Position numbers and translations under genes: made by a program. Below are positions 1 through 6,962 of a stretch of DNA of 9,660 nt, piece after piece. Below the pieces are notes generated by a model, which was not told where the DNA came from, did not search any database, and worked only from the letters and a program-made list of their open reading frames with translations. The DNA comes from Actinoplanes liguriensis. GTDB lineage: Bacteria > Actinomycetota > Actinomycetes > Mycobacteriales > Micromonosporaceae. The stretch spans positions 3,397-13,056 of the forward strand of contig KL571262.1 of the NCBI GenBank assembly GCA_000715855.1, written 5' to 3'. Each line of letters opens with the position of its first letter. Position 1 is the first letter of the stretch.

Positions 1-16
1 TGTGTATAAGAGACAG
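1..16 (+). other. Tn5/Nextera mosaic-end adapter remnant at contig start
   Basis: TGTGTATAAGAGACAG is identical to the last 16 bases of the 19-base Tn5 mosaic end (AGATGTGTATAAGAGACAG) used in tagmentation libraries. It lies at the very first base of the window, in the orientation expected at the 5' end of an insert. This is untrimmed library adapter, not genome. The true sequence starts at about base 17, and the contig ends here. Confidence 0.95.
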
Positions 17-35
17 CCGGTGACCGGGTCACCGG
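17..35. repeat. Perfect inverted repeat (9-bp arms, 1-nt centre)
   Basis: CCGGTGACC at 17-25 and GGTCACCGG at 27-35 are perfect reverse complements around a single G at 26. Such a compact palindrome could be an operator. It sits directly beside the adapter and the contig end, so it may equally mark where the assembly stopped. The rest of 36-279 holds no gene, RNA or clear promoter that I can support. It contains a short open frame with poor codon use, which I do not accept as a gene. Confidence 0.6.
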
Positions 36-279
36 CGAGGAGTCCGGCCGGACCGAACGATTCACCTGCTCAGCAGCGAGATCAGCCCCGATCGCGAGGC
101 CTCCGGCGCCCCTTCACCACCCGGTCGGGGGAACGCCCGTACCGCTCCCGGATGACCCGAGCGGCGGCCGACACGACGGCGATGGCGCTCGCATGATCCA
201 TACAGGGAACGTTACGGAGGGCATGCGAGGATGGTCCGGCGCCGCTTCCCTCCGGCGTAGGACGGCAGGCTCGGAGACG

Positions 280-1941
280 ATGAACGCCCCGGCGGATTCC
301 CCGCACCCGGTGGACGACGTTGCAGGGGCGGCCGAGGCGGGTATATCGAAGGACATGCCTGATGCGTCGACTCTGCTCGCCGACCGCTACCGCTTGGGCG
401 AGTTGCTCGGCCGCGGCGGCATGGGCCAGGTCTGGCTCGCGCACGACGCGACGCTCGAGCGCGAGGTCGCGGTCAAGCAGATCGATCTGCCGGAGGAGTT
501 GGCGGAGGGCGACGCCGCGGTGCGCCGGACGCTGCGGGAGGCCCGGGCCGCGGCCCGGTTGAGCCATCCGAACGTCGTTCAGGTGTACGACGTCCTGTCC
601 CTCGACGACCGCACCGTGATCGTCATGGAGTACGTGCCGTCCCGCTCCCTCCGGCAGGTGATCGCCGAGGACGGGCCCCTGGATGCGTACCGGGTCGCAA
701 GAATCGGTCTTGATCTTCTCGCCGCTCTGCAGGCCGCGCACCGCGCCGGTGTCCAGCACCGGGACGTGAAGCCGGCGAATGTGCTGCTCGCCGAGGACGG
801 CCGGGTGCTGCTCACCGACTTCGGCATCGCCGCGCTCGACGACGACAGTCTGACCAGCCGTTCGGATGTGTTGATCGGTTCGCCGCTGTACATGGCGCCG
901 GAGCGGGCCCGGTTCGGCACGAGCGGTCCGGCGGCCGACCTGTGGGGGCTGGGCGCGACGCTCTACGCCGCGGTCGAGGGCCATTCGCCGTTTCAGCGCA
1001 CGTCGACGATGGCGACCCTGGCGGCGCTCGCCACCGAGGAGCCGGATCCGCCGCAGCAGGCGGGCGCGTTGACGCCGCTGCTCGACGGGCTGCTGCGGAA
1101 GGATCCGGCCGAGCGGATCGAGGCGGAGGAGGCGGAGCGGCTGCTCCGTGAGGCCGTCGTCGCCCTGGAGACCCCCATCACGGTCGTCCCGAAGCCGCGG
1201 ACGCCGGCCGATGATGAAATTCCGACAGACCCTCCCGCCGTACGTGCGGAGAAGCCCCTCAATCGCAAGCTGATCGCCCTGGCCGCGGCGGTGCTCGTGC
1301 TGCTGGCAGGCGTCGCGGTCTTCCTGGCCACGCGGCCGTCGTCGGAGCTGACCGCGGGGGACAGTCCCGCGACCACCCAGGCCACCGCTGCCGCTTCCGC
1401 GACAAGTGCCGCGACCAGCGCAAAGCCGTCCGCAGCAGCCTCCTCGTCCGCCGCGCCGTCGTCGAGCGTGAGTGCGAGCGCCACGATCGGCCGTCCGCCG
1501 CTGCCTGCCGGGTTCCTCGACTACAAGGACAAAACCGGCTTTTCCGTGTACGTCCCCAAGGGCTGGACCACGTCGAAAGAGGGCACCATCCGCTACTGGC
1601 GGGACGGCAAGGGTCACGTCCTGGGCATCGACCAGACCGACTCGCCCCGATCGAATCCGGTCGCCGACTGGCGTTCGCAGCGGGATGCGCGCATCAAGGG
1701 CGGCGACTTCCCGAGCTATCACGAGGTGAAGCTGGAGTCCGTCGACTACTTCGTGAAGGCCGCGGACTGGGAGTTCACCTACAGGAAGAGCGGCACCCAG
1801 CACATCAACAACCGCGGTGTCGTCACGTCGGCTCACCAGGCCTACGGCTTCTGGTTCCAGACCCCGGACTCCGACTGGACCGAGTACCGCAAGAGCGTCC
1901 TGAACGTGGTCTTCGCCAGCTTCGTCCCCGCCAAGGACTGA
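280..1941 (+). CDS. Transmembrane serine/threonine protein kinase with extracellular C-terminal domain
   Basis: This is a Hanks-type kinase of 553 residues that would phosphorylate Ser/Thr on proteins at the inner face of the membrane. Visible motifs are the glycine loop GRGGMG (44-49), VAVKQ with ATP-binding Lys66, Glu87 of helix C, the catalytic loop HRDVKPAN (160-167), DFG (180-182) and APE (206-208). No core catalytic residue is missing. A single membrane helix spans about 330-351. It is followed by a Ser/Ala/Thr-rich linker (about 353-401) and a roughly 150-residue outer domain starting around GFLDYKDKTGFSVYVPKGW, which I do not recognise and which is presumably the sensor. ATG 280 was chosen because GGAG lies at 273-276 (a short 3-nt spacer) and because the in-frame stretch 193-279 uses codons rare in this genome (ACA, CGA, GGA, AGG). 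ATG 193, ATG 223 and ATG 355 remain possible. Its substrates cannot be read from the sequence. Confidence 0.93.
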   Translation: MNAPADSPHPVDDVAGAAEAGISKDMPDASTLLADRYRLGELLGRGGMGQVWLAHDATLEREVAVKQIDLPEELAEGDAAVRRTLREARAAARLSHPNVVQVYDVLSLDDRTVIVMEYVPSRSLRQVIAEDGPLDAYRVARIGLDLLAALQAAHRAGVQHRDVKPANVLLAEDGRVLLTDFGIAALDDDSLTSRSDVLIGSPLYMAPERARFGTSGPAADLWGLGATLYAAVEGHSPFQRTSTMATLAALATEEPDPPQQAGALTPLLDGLLRKDPAERIEAEEAERLLREAVVALETPITVVPKPRTPADDEIPTDPPAVRAEKPLNRKLIALAAAVLVLLAGVAVFLATRPSSELTAGDSPATTQATAAASATSAATSAKPSAAASSSAAPSSSVSASATIGRPPLPAGFLDYKDKTGFSVYVPKGWTTSKEGTIRYWRDGKGHVLGIDQTDSPRSNPVADWRSQRDARIKGGDFPSYHEVKLESVDYFVKAADWEFTYRKSGTQHINNRGVVTSAHQAYGFWFQTPDSDWTEYRKSVLNVVFASFVPAKD

Positions 1942-2532
1942 TCAGAAGTCCAGCAGATCGTCGGTGCTGATGGAGATCGGGAACGGAAGCTCTGACGTCA
2001 GCGTCCCGCCCTGCCGCGCGCTGGTGTGCTCCACGTATTCCTTGTCCTTCAGGCGGTAGAGGCACAACGTCACCGACTCGTAGTCCGTGAAGTCGGGCTC
2101 GACCAGGAGGAACCAGGGAACCTTGGCCTCGGCACAGAGCGACATCTTCAGGGAGCGATCGAGCGCGGCATTGCTGGGCGAGGTGATCTCGCAGGCCAGC
2201 GCGGCGTCGGGTGCCTCGCTGAAGAGCGTGACACGAGGGCCACCCGCCACGAGGAGGTCCGGGATGACAAAACGGTCCCGGCCGAGGCGGAGATTGACCG
2301 CCAGGTGTGTTCGCAACCCCGCGGCCCGAGCAGCCGGTTGAAAGGCGGCCCAGAGCCGGGCCGAAATGCTCTGATGTGGGTGGGTTGGTGAGGGGGTCAC
2401 CAGGAGGCTCCCGTCGATCAGTTCGATACGGCTGAGGGTCTCGCCGAGCGCGAGATATTCCTCTTCCGTCCAAGGACCGTCGTGACCGTCGAGCATGACC
2501 TGGCTCATGGGTCGAGTCTCGCACGTCATCAT
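1942..2532 (-). CDS. Uma2-family (DUF820) PD-(D/E)XK nuclease-fold protein
   Basis: The 196-residue protein has the usual length and pattern of Uma2 proteins, which carry a restriction-endonuclease-like fold and are abundant in actinobacteria and cyanobacteria with mostly unknown roles. Family landmarks are PWTEEEYLALGE (20-31), RIELIDGSLL (35-44), the acidic residue in IPD (Asp92), CEITSPSN with Glu115, and Lys129 in DRSLKMSL. These fit the D...E...K metal site, followed by the typical VPWFLLVEP strand. The start is uncertain. ATG 2532 has GAGG 10 nt upstream; ATG 2529 and ATG 2508 (MSQVMLDG) are alternatives, and the first eight codons are not well adapted. It lies 53 bp downstream of the MocR gene on the same strand and could share its transcript. 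Its stop directly abuts the kinase stop. Nuclease activity is a family-level inference, not shown here. Confidence 0.85.
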   Translation of the reverse strand: MMTCETRPMSQVMLDGHDGPWTEEEYLALGETLSRIELIDGSLLVTPSPTHPHQSISARLWAAFQPAARAAGLRTHLAVNLRLGRDRFVIPDLLVAGGPRVTLFSEAPDAALACEITSPSNAALDRSLKMSLCAEAKVPWFLLVEPDFTDYESVTLCLYRLKDKEYVEHTSARQGGTLTSELPFPISISTDDLLDF

Positions 2533-2585
2533 GCGGAGAGTGCCTCATGTACAGTTGACGTGGAGCAAGTAGTCACTCGTCGGGG

Positions 2586-3914
2586 TCAGCGGAGGATGGT
2601 GGGGGCCATGGTCTGGGCGGCGCGCGCCAGGTGAGCGGCGACCTCGGCGTGGTCCGCGGTGACCAGGCCGACGGTGACGCGCAGGTGCGGGCTGCCGGGA
2701 CCGACCGTGAACGCCGTCCCCGCCGCCGCCCCGATCCCCGCGCTGGCCAGGCTCAGCAGGGCCGCCTGCTCGTCCGCGACCGGCAGCCAGATGTTGATCC
2801 CCTCACCGTCCGGCAGATCGATTCCGGCGGAGCGCAGGCCGTCGCGGATCAGGCGGCGCCGGCGGGCGTACTCGTCGCGCGCGGAGGACACCGCGGCGAT
2901 CGACGCCGGGTCGGTGAGCAGCGACAACAACAGCCGCTGCAGGAGGCGGCTGGTCCACCCCTGACCCAGGAGCCGCCGTTCGAGAATCGGGTCGAGGACC
3001 GTCGCCGGCCCGCTGACCGCCGCGAGGCGCAGGTCCGGCCCGTGGGACTTGGAGAAGCTGCGCACGTGGATGGTCTGCCGGGGCAGATGCGCGCCGAGCG
3101 AGCACGACGGCCCGGCCGCGAGGTCGCCCGCGGAGTCGTCCTCCACGACGTACACCTCAGGGAATGTGGAAAGCACCGCGGCGAGTGACGCGGCCCGCGA
3201 GGGTGACCACGACGCACCCGTGGGGTTGAGCGCGCGCGGCTGGAGGAAGACCACGGCGGGGCGCCGGGCCAGCGCGGCCTCCAGCTGTGACGGGATCATG
3301 CCGTGCGCGTCGGTGCCGACCCCGGCGACCGGCACGCCGAGCACTTCGAGCAGGTCCAGCAGCGGCGGGAAGCAGGGGTTCTCGACGATCGCGAGGTCGC
3401 CGAGCCGCAGCAGCGCCGACGCCACCTGGTCGATCGCGTCCATCGCCCCGTCGAAGACGGCCAGGCGCTCGGCGGGGTAGGGCCAGCGTTCCAGCAGCAG
3501 CGCGTGCAGCGACGGCACGACCGGCTCGTCGAGGTAGCTGGTCGGCGTGGGGGAGAGGCCGTGCAGCGCGGGGATCGGCGGCAGCAGCAGTGGATCGGGC
3601 ACGCCGGTGGAGAGGTCGAGGCCGAAGCCGCTGGTGCGGCGCAGCGCCGCCCGGTAGCGCCCGGGGCCGCCGGCGCCGGGGGTGGCGACGACCGTGCCGC
3701 GGCGCCCGTCCGTCCGGATGGTGCCGGCCCGGCGCAGGAGCTGCCAGGCTGCGTTGACGGTGCTCGGCGACAGGCGCAGCTCGGCGGCGACCCGGCGGAC
3801 CGGCGGGAGTTTCGCGCCGGGCTCGATGGCGCCGTCGCCGACCGCGCGGCTGAGCGCCTCGGCCAGACCGCGCGCGCTGGGGTCGCTGAGCCGCTGATCA
3901 ATGGCCTCGAACAT
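2586..3914 (-). CDS. MocR/GabR-type transcriptional regulator (GntR-type HTH fused to fold-type I aminotransferase domain)
   Basis: This 442-residue regulator has a GntR-like winged helix (about 7-80; LPPVRRVAAELRLSPSTVNAAWQLL is its core), a short linker of about 25-30 residues, and an aminotransferase-like domain that should hold PLP. In that domain I see NPTG (230-233), EDD (258-260), the PLP-lysine motif SFSKSHGPDLR with Lys289, and the carboxylate-binding HLR with Arg412. Where many MocR proteins have EDDY, this one has EDDS, so the tyrosine that usually contacts the PLP 3'-oxygen is absent. It is divergent from mmsA, and MocR proteins often control the adjacent divergent amine or amino-acid genes, as GabR does for gabTD. 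The start ATG 3914 is preferred over the in-frame TTG at 3935. ATG lies exactly 7 nt after a TACTGT -10 element, as in leaderless mRNAs, whereas TTG would sit upstream of that element. The effector is unknown; GABA, beta-alanine or a polyamine product fits the neighbours. Confidence 0.9.
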   Translation of the reverse strand: MFEAIDQRLSDPSARGLAEALSRAVGDGAIEPGAKLPPVRRVAAELRLSPSTVNAAWQLLRRAGTIRTDGRRGTVVATPGAGGPGRYRAALRRTSGFGLDLSTGVPDPLLLPPIPALHGLSPTPTSYLDEPVVPSLHALLLERWPYPAERLAVFDGAMDAIDQVASALLRLGDLAIVENPCFPPLLDLLEVLGVPVAGVGTDAHGMIPSQLEAALARRPAVVFLQPRALNPTGASWSPSRAASLAAVLSTFPEVYVVEDDSAGDLAAGPSCSLGAHLPRQTIHVRSFSKSHGPDLRLAAVSGPATVLDPILERRLLGQGWTSRLLQRLLLSLLTDPASIAAVSSARDEYARRRRLIRDGLRSAGIDLPDGEGINIWLPVADEQAALLSLASAGIGAAAGTAFTVGPGSPHLRVTVGLVTADHAEVAAHLARAAQTMAPTILR

Positions 3915-3950
3915 TTTTGTTACAGTACATTTCAAGCATTGTTCGGTCCA
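3915..3950 (-). promoter_or_regulatory. Putative leaderless promoter of the MocR gene
   Basis: Read on the minus strand, TGGACC (3945-3950) is followed by a 17-nt spacer, TACTGT (3922-3927), then AACAAAA (7 nt) and ATG at 3914. A TANNNT -10 with 7 nt to the ATG is the classical arrangement of actinobacterial leaderless transcripts, and no Shine-Dalgarno sequence is present. The -35 matches TTGACA at 4 of 6 positions. It overlaps the opposing mmsA promoter, so the two may compete or be co-regulated. Confidence 0.5.
3917..3945. promoter_or_regulatory. Possible MocR operator: short direct repeat TTGTT(A/C) at 22-bp spacing
   Basis: TTGTTAC (3917-3923) and TTGTTCG (3939-3945) lie 22 bp apart, about two helical turns, inside the 60-bp divergent spacer. 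The second copy overlaps the mmsA -35 and the first overlaps the MocR -10 and start region. MocR/GabR proteins are known to bind direct repeats near their own promoter. The repeat is only 5-6 bp, so chance is a real alternative. Confidence 0.3.
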
Positions 3951-3974
3951 GGGTCGTCACATAATCTCGGCGTC
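3939..3974 (+). promoter_or_regulatory. Putative leaderless promoter of mmsA
   Basis: TTGTTC (3939-3944), a 17-nt spacer and TAATCT (3962-3967) are followed by 7 nt and the ATG at 3975. No ribosome-binding site precedes the ATG, which supports a leaderless transcript beginning at the A of the start codon. An overlapping CATAAT (3960-3965) is a better -10 by letters but gives a 15-nt spacer. Confidence 0.5.
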
Positions 3975-5463
<1,489 letters not shown>

Positions 5464-5465
<2 letters not shown>

Positions 5466-5468
5466 GGA
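5464..5468 (+). promoter_or_regulatory. Ribosome-binding site that favours GTG 5477 as aminotransferase start
   Basis: AAGGA lies 8 nt before GTG 5477, overlapping the mmsA TAA stop. The in-frame ATG at 5468 has no usable site upstream and overlaps this one. The resulting N-terminus (MTEEEQVRADDR) looks like that of relatives. Confidence 0.6.
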
Positions 5469-5654
5469 TGGGCTTCGTGACTGAAGAAGAGCAGGTGCGC
5501 GCGGACGACCGCGCCCACGTCTTCCATTCCTGGTCCGCTCAGGGCCTGATCAACCCGCTGCCGATCGAGAGGGCGCAGGGTAGTCACTTCTGGGACTACA
5601 CCGGCAAGAAGTATCTCGACTTCTCCTCGCAGCTCGTCAACATCAACATCGGCC

Positions 5655-5666
5655 CTGTCTCTTATA
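5655..5666 (-). other. Internal Tn5/Nextera adapter fragment (assembly artefact)
   Basis: CTGTCTCTTATA is identical to the first 12 bases of the mosaic end as seen in 3' read-through (CTGTCTCTTATACACATCT). It is flanked directly by aminotransferase codons in two different frames. The adapter is also present at bases 1-16, so untrimmed adapter in this assembly is established independently. There is no full mosaic end, transposase or target duplication, so this is not a transposon. Confidence 0.93.
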
Positions 5667-5750
5667 GTCGAGGCCATCCAGGAGCAGGCCGCCAAGCTCT
5701 GCACGATCCAGCCGGCGTTCGCCAACGACAAGCGCGGCGAAGCGGCCCGG

Positions 5751-6809
5751 ATGATCGCCGAGGTGGCCCCCGGCCCGCTGAACAAGGTGTTCTTCACCAA
5801 CGGCGGCGCCGAGGCGAACGAGAACGCGATCCGGATGGCGCGCCTGCACACCGGCCGGCACAAGGTGCTCTCCACCTACCGCAGCTACCACGGCTCGACC
5901 GCCACCGCGATGACCGCGACCGGCGACCCGCGGCGCTGGCCCAACGAGCCGATCGCGATCGGGGTCGTGCACTTCTGGGGGCCGTACCCGTACCGCTCGC
6001 CCTTCTTCTCGGAAAATGAGGAGCAGGAGTCGGAGCGGGCCCTGAAGCACCTGCGCGACACGATCGTCTTCGAGGGCGCGGCCACCGTCGCCGCGGTCCT
6101 GATCGAGACGGTGGTCGGCACCAACGGCATCCTGGTCCCGCCGCCGGGCTACCTGGCCGGCGTGCGCGCGATCTGCGACGAGTTCGGCATCGTGTTCATC
6201 GCCGACGAGGTGATGGCCGGGTTCGGTCGCTGCGGCGAGTGGTTCGCGGTCGACAAGTGGGGCGTCGCCCCCGACCTGATCACCTTCGCCAAGGGCGTGA
6301 ACTCGGGCTACCTGCCGCTGGGCGGGGTGATCATCTCCGACGAGATCGCCGCGACGTTCAGTGAGCGGCCGTTCCCGGGCGGCCTGACCTACTCGGGCCA
6401 CCCGCTCGCGTGTGCCTCCGCGGTCGCCTCCATGCAGATCTTCAAGGAGGAGGGGATCATCGAGCACGCCCGCATGCTGGGCGAGGACGTGATCGCCCCG
6501 GGCCTGGCGGAGATCGCCGCGAAGCACCCGAGTGTGGGCGAAGTCCGCGGCCTGGGCGTGTTCTGGGCGATCGAGCTGATCCGGGACGGGGAGAGGACCC
6601 CGCTGGTGCCGTTCAACGCCGGCGGCGCGGCGGCCGGGCCGATGAACGACGTGGCCGCGGCCTGCAAGGAGCGGGGGCTCTGGCCGTTCACCCACTTCAA
6701 CCGGGTGCACGTGGTCCCGCCCTGCACGACCAGCGTGGACGAGGTCCGCGAGGGTCTGGCGATCCTGGACGAGGCACTGACCGTCGCCGACGGTTTTTAC
6801 GCCTCCTGA
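5751..6809 (+). CDS. Aminotransferase, intact C-terminal reading frame (352 residues) with PLP core
   Basis: This is the undamaged part of the gene above, listed because it carries all the catalytic landmarks. True in-frame coding continues upstream to 5667, so ATG 5751 is an internal methionine (M-I-A-E-V-A-P), not the real start. Seen in order are FTNGGAEANENAIRMAR (cofactor phosphate-binding region), YRSYHGST, IADEVMAGFGR (the Asp that pairs with the PLP pyridine nitrogen), and TFAKGVNSGYLPLGG with the Schiff-base lysine. GGLTYSGHPLACASA and VRGLGVFWAIEL follow. The enzyme would move an amino group from an omega-amino compound to pyruvate or 2-oxoglutarate. Candidate substrates given the neighbours are putrescine, GABA, beta-alanine or taurine, and the sequence alone does not choose among them. 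It ends 153 bp before the aldehyde dehydrogenase start. Confidence 0.85.
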   Translation: MIAEVAPGPLNKVFFTNGGAEANENAIRMARLHTGRHKVLSTYRSYHGSTATAMTATGDPRRWPNEPIAIGVVHFWGPYPYRSPFFSENEEQESERALKHLRDTIVFEGAATVAAVLIETVVGTNGILVPPPGYLAGVRAICDEFGIVFIADEVMAGFGRCGEWFAVDKWGVAPDLITFAKGVNSGYLPLGGVIISDEIAATFSERPFPGGLTYSGHPLACASAVASMQIFKEEGIIEHARMLGEDVIAPGLAEIAAKHPSVGEVRGLGVFWAIELIRDGERTPLVPFNAGGAAAGPMNDVAAACKERGLWPFTHFNRVHVVPPCTTSVDEVREGLAILDEALTVADGFYAS

Positions 6810-6881
6810 CGCCGGATTGCGTTGCCTGGAGGCCACTGGATCTTTGGATTCCGTTTCAGGCTTGCAAATTACTTCGGATTC

Positions 6882-6912
6882 CCTTGTCACACCTGTCCCA
6901 GGTGTGACAAGG
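6882..6912. repeat. Perfect 13-bp inverted repeat with 5-nt loop: hairpin terminator/attenuator or operator
   Basis: CCTTGTCACACCT (6882-6894) and AGGTGTGACAAGG (6900-6912) are exact reverse complements around GTCCC (6895-6899). As RNA this is a strong stem-loop 73 nt after the aminotransferase stop. No T-run follows (TTCCCCC), so it is not a canonical Rho-independent terminator, although actinobacteria often use hairpins without one. As DNA it could be a repressor site overlapping a weak promoter for the downstream genes. The repeat itself is certain; its role is not. Confidence 0.9.
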
Positions 6913-6947
6913 TTCCCCCACTTCGGGTGAGCACGCCCACACCGATC

Positions 6948-6953
6948 GGAAGG
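6948..6953 (+). promoter_or_regulatory. Ribosome-binding site deciding the GTG 6963 start
   Basis: GGAAGG lies 9 nt before GTG 6963. The other in-frame candidate, GTG 6927, has no purine-rich site upstream, and the frame further upstream runs through the inverted repeat. Confidence 0.65.
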
Positions 6954-6962
6954 TTGTCCCCC

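Larger units (their letters stand above)
5477..6809 (+). pseudogene. Class III omega-aminotransferase gene, frame broken by adapter insertion (probably intact in the organism)
   Basis: This gene should encode a PLP aminotransferase of about 450 residues (aspartate-aminotransferase superfamily, class III; beta-alanine/taurine-pyruvate or diamine type). The N-terminal part reads normally from GTG 5477 to NINIG, ending at base 5653. Bases 5655-5666 are CTGTCTCTTATA, the Tn5 mosaic-end sequence, and from 5667 the protein resumes one frame over (VEAIQEQAAKLCTIQPAFAND). From memory, family members read NIGHQHPKVVEAIQEQA here. About 17 genomic bases encoding most of HQHPKV thus appear to be replaced by 12 adapter bases, shifting the frame. 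Both sides belong to the same protein with only this small gap, so the locus order is sound and the gene is very likely functional. A caller that ignores this would report two pieces: one running out of frame to 6019, and one starting at ATG 5751. Confidence 0.88.
6810..6962 (+). promoter_or_regulatory. Intra-cluster regulatory spacer (153 bp), lower GC than flanking genes
   Basis: This is the longest non-coding gap in the plus-strand set and is visibly richer in A/T than the genes. It contains a perfect inverted repeat (6882-6912, separate entry) and the direct repeat GGATTCC at 6846-6852 and 6876-6882, 30 bp apart, with a further GGATT at 6814-6818. A weak promoter can be drawn (TTGCAA 6862-6867, 17-nt spacer, TGTCAC 6885-6890) whose -10 would lie in the left arm of the inverted repeat. 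A separate promoter for the dehydrogenase and transporter genes is plausible but not proven by sequence. Confidence 0.4.

Noticed and set aside
2..196. Small plus-strand open frame at the window start
   Set aside because: It begins within adapter sequence, has Arg/Pro/Ser-rich shadow composition and no ribosome-binding site.
193..279. Extra 29-residue N-terminus of the kinase from ATG 193
   Set aside because: Codons rare in this genome cluster here and no ribosome-binding site precedes ATG 193; ATG 223 has GGAGG but only 2 nt away. Kept as an alternative only.
82..1836. Long minus-strand open frame opposite the kinase
   Set aside because: High-GC shadow: Arg/Gly/Pro-rich, no family pattern, and entirely antisense to a gene with clear kinase motifs.
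3303..3974. N-terminal extension of mmsA in the same frame
   Set aside because: It runs antisense through the MocR gene and lacks similarity to any dehydrogenase; the family start is at 3975.
5654..5667. Programmed ribosomal frameshift or IS/transposon insertion in the aminotransferase
   Set aside because: There is no slippery run or stimulatory structure, no terminal repeats and no transposase. The inserted bases are exactly a library adapter sequence.
5643..6890. Minus-strand open frame opposite the aminotransferase, crossing the adapter site
   Set aside because: Shadow composition, and it runs through adapter sequence that is not genomic.
6882..6912. CRISPR repeat or recombination site reading of the palindrome
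   Set aside because: Only one copy is present, with no spacers, integrase or second site in the window.
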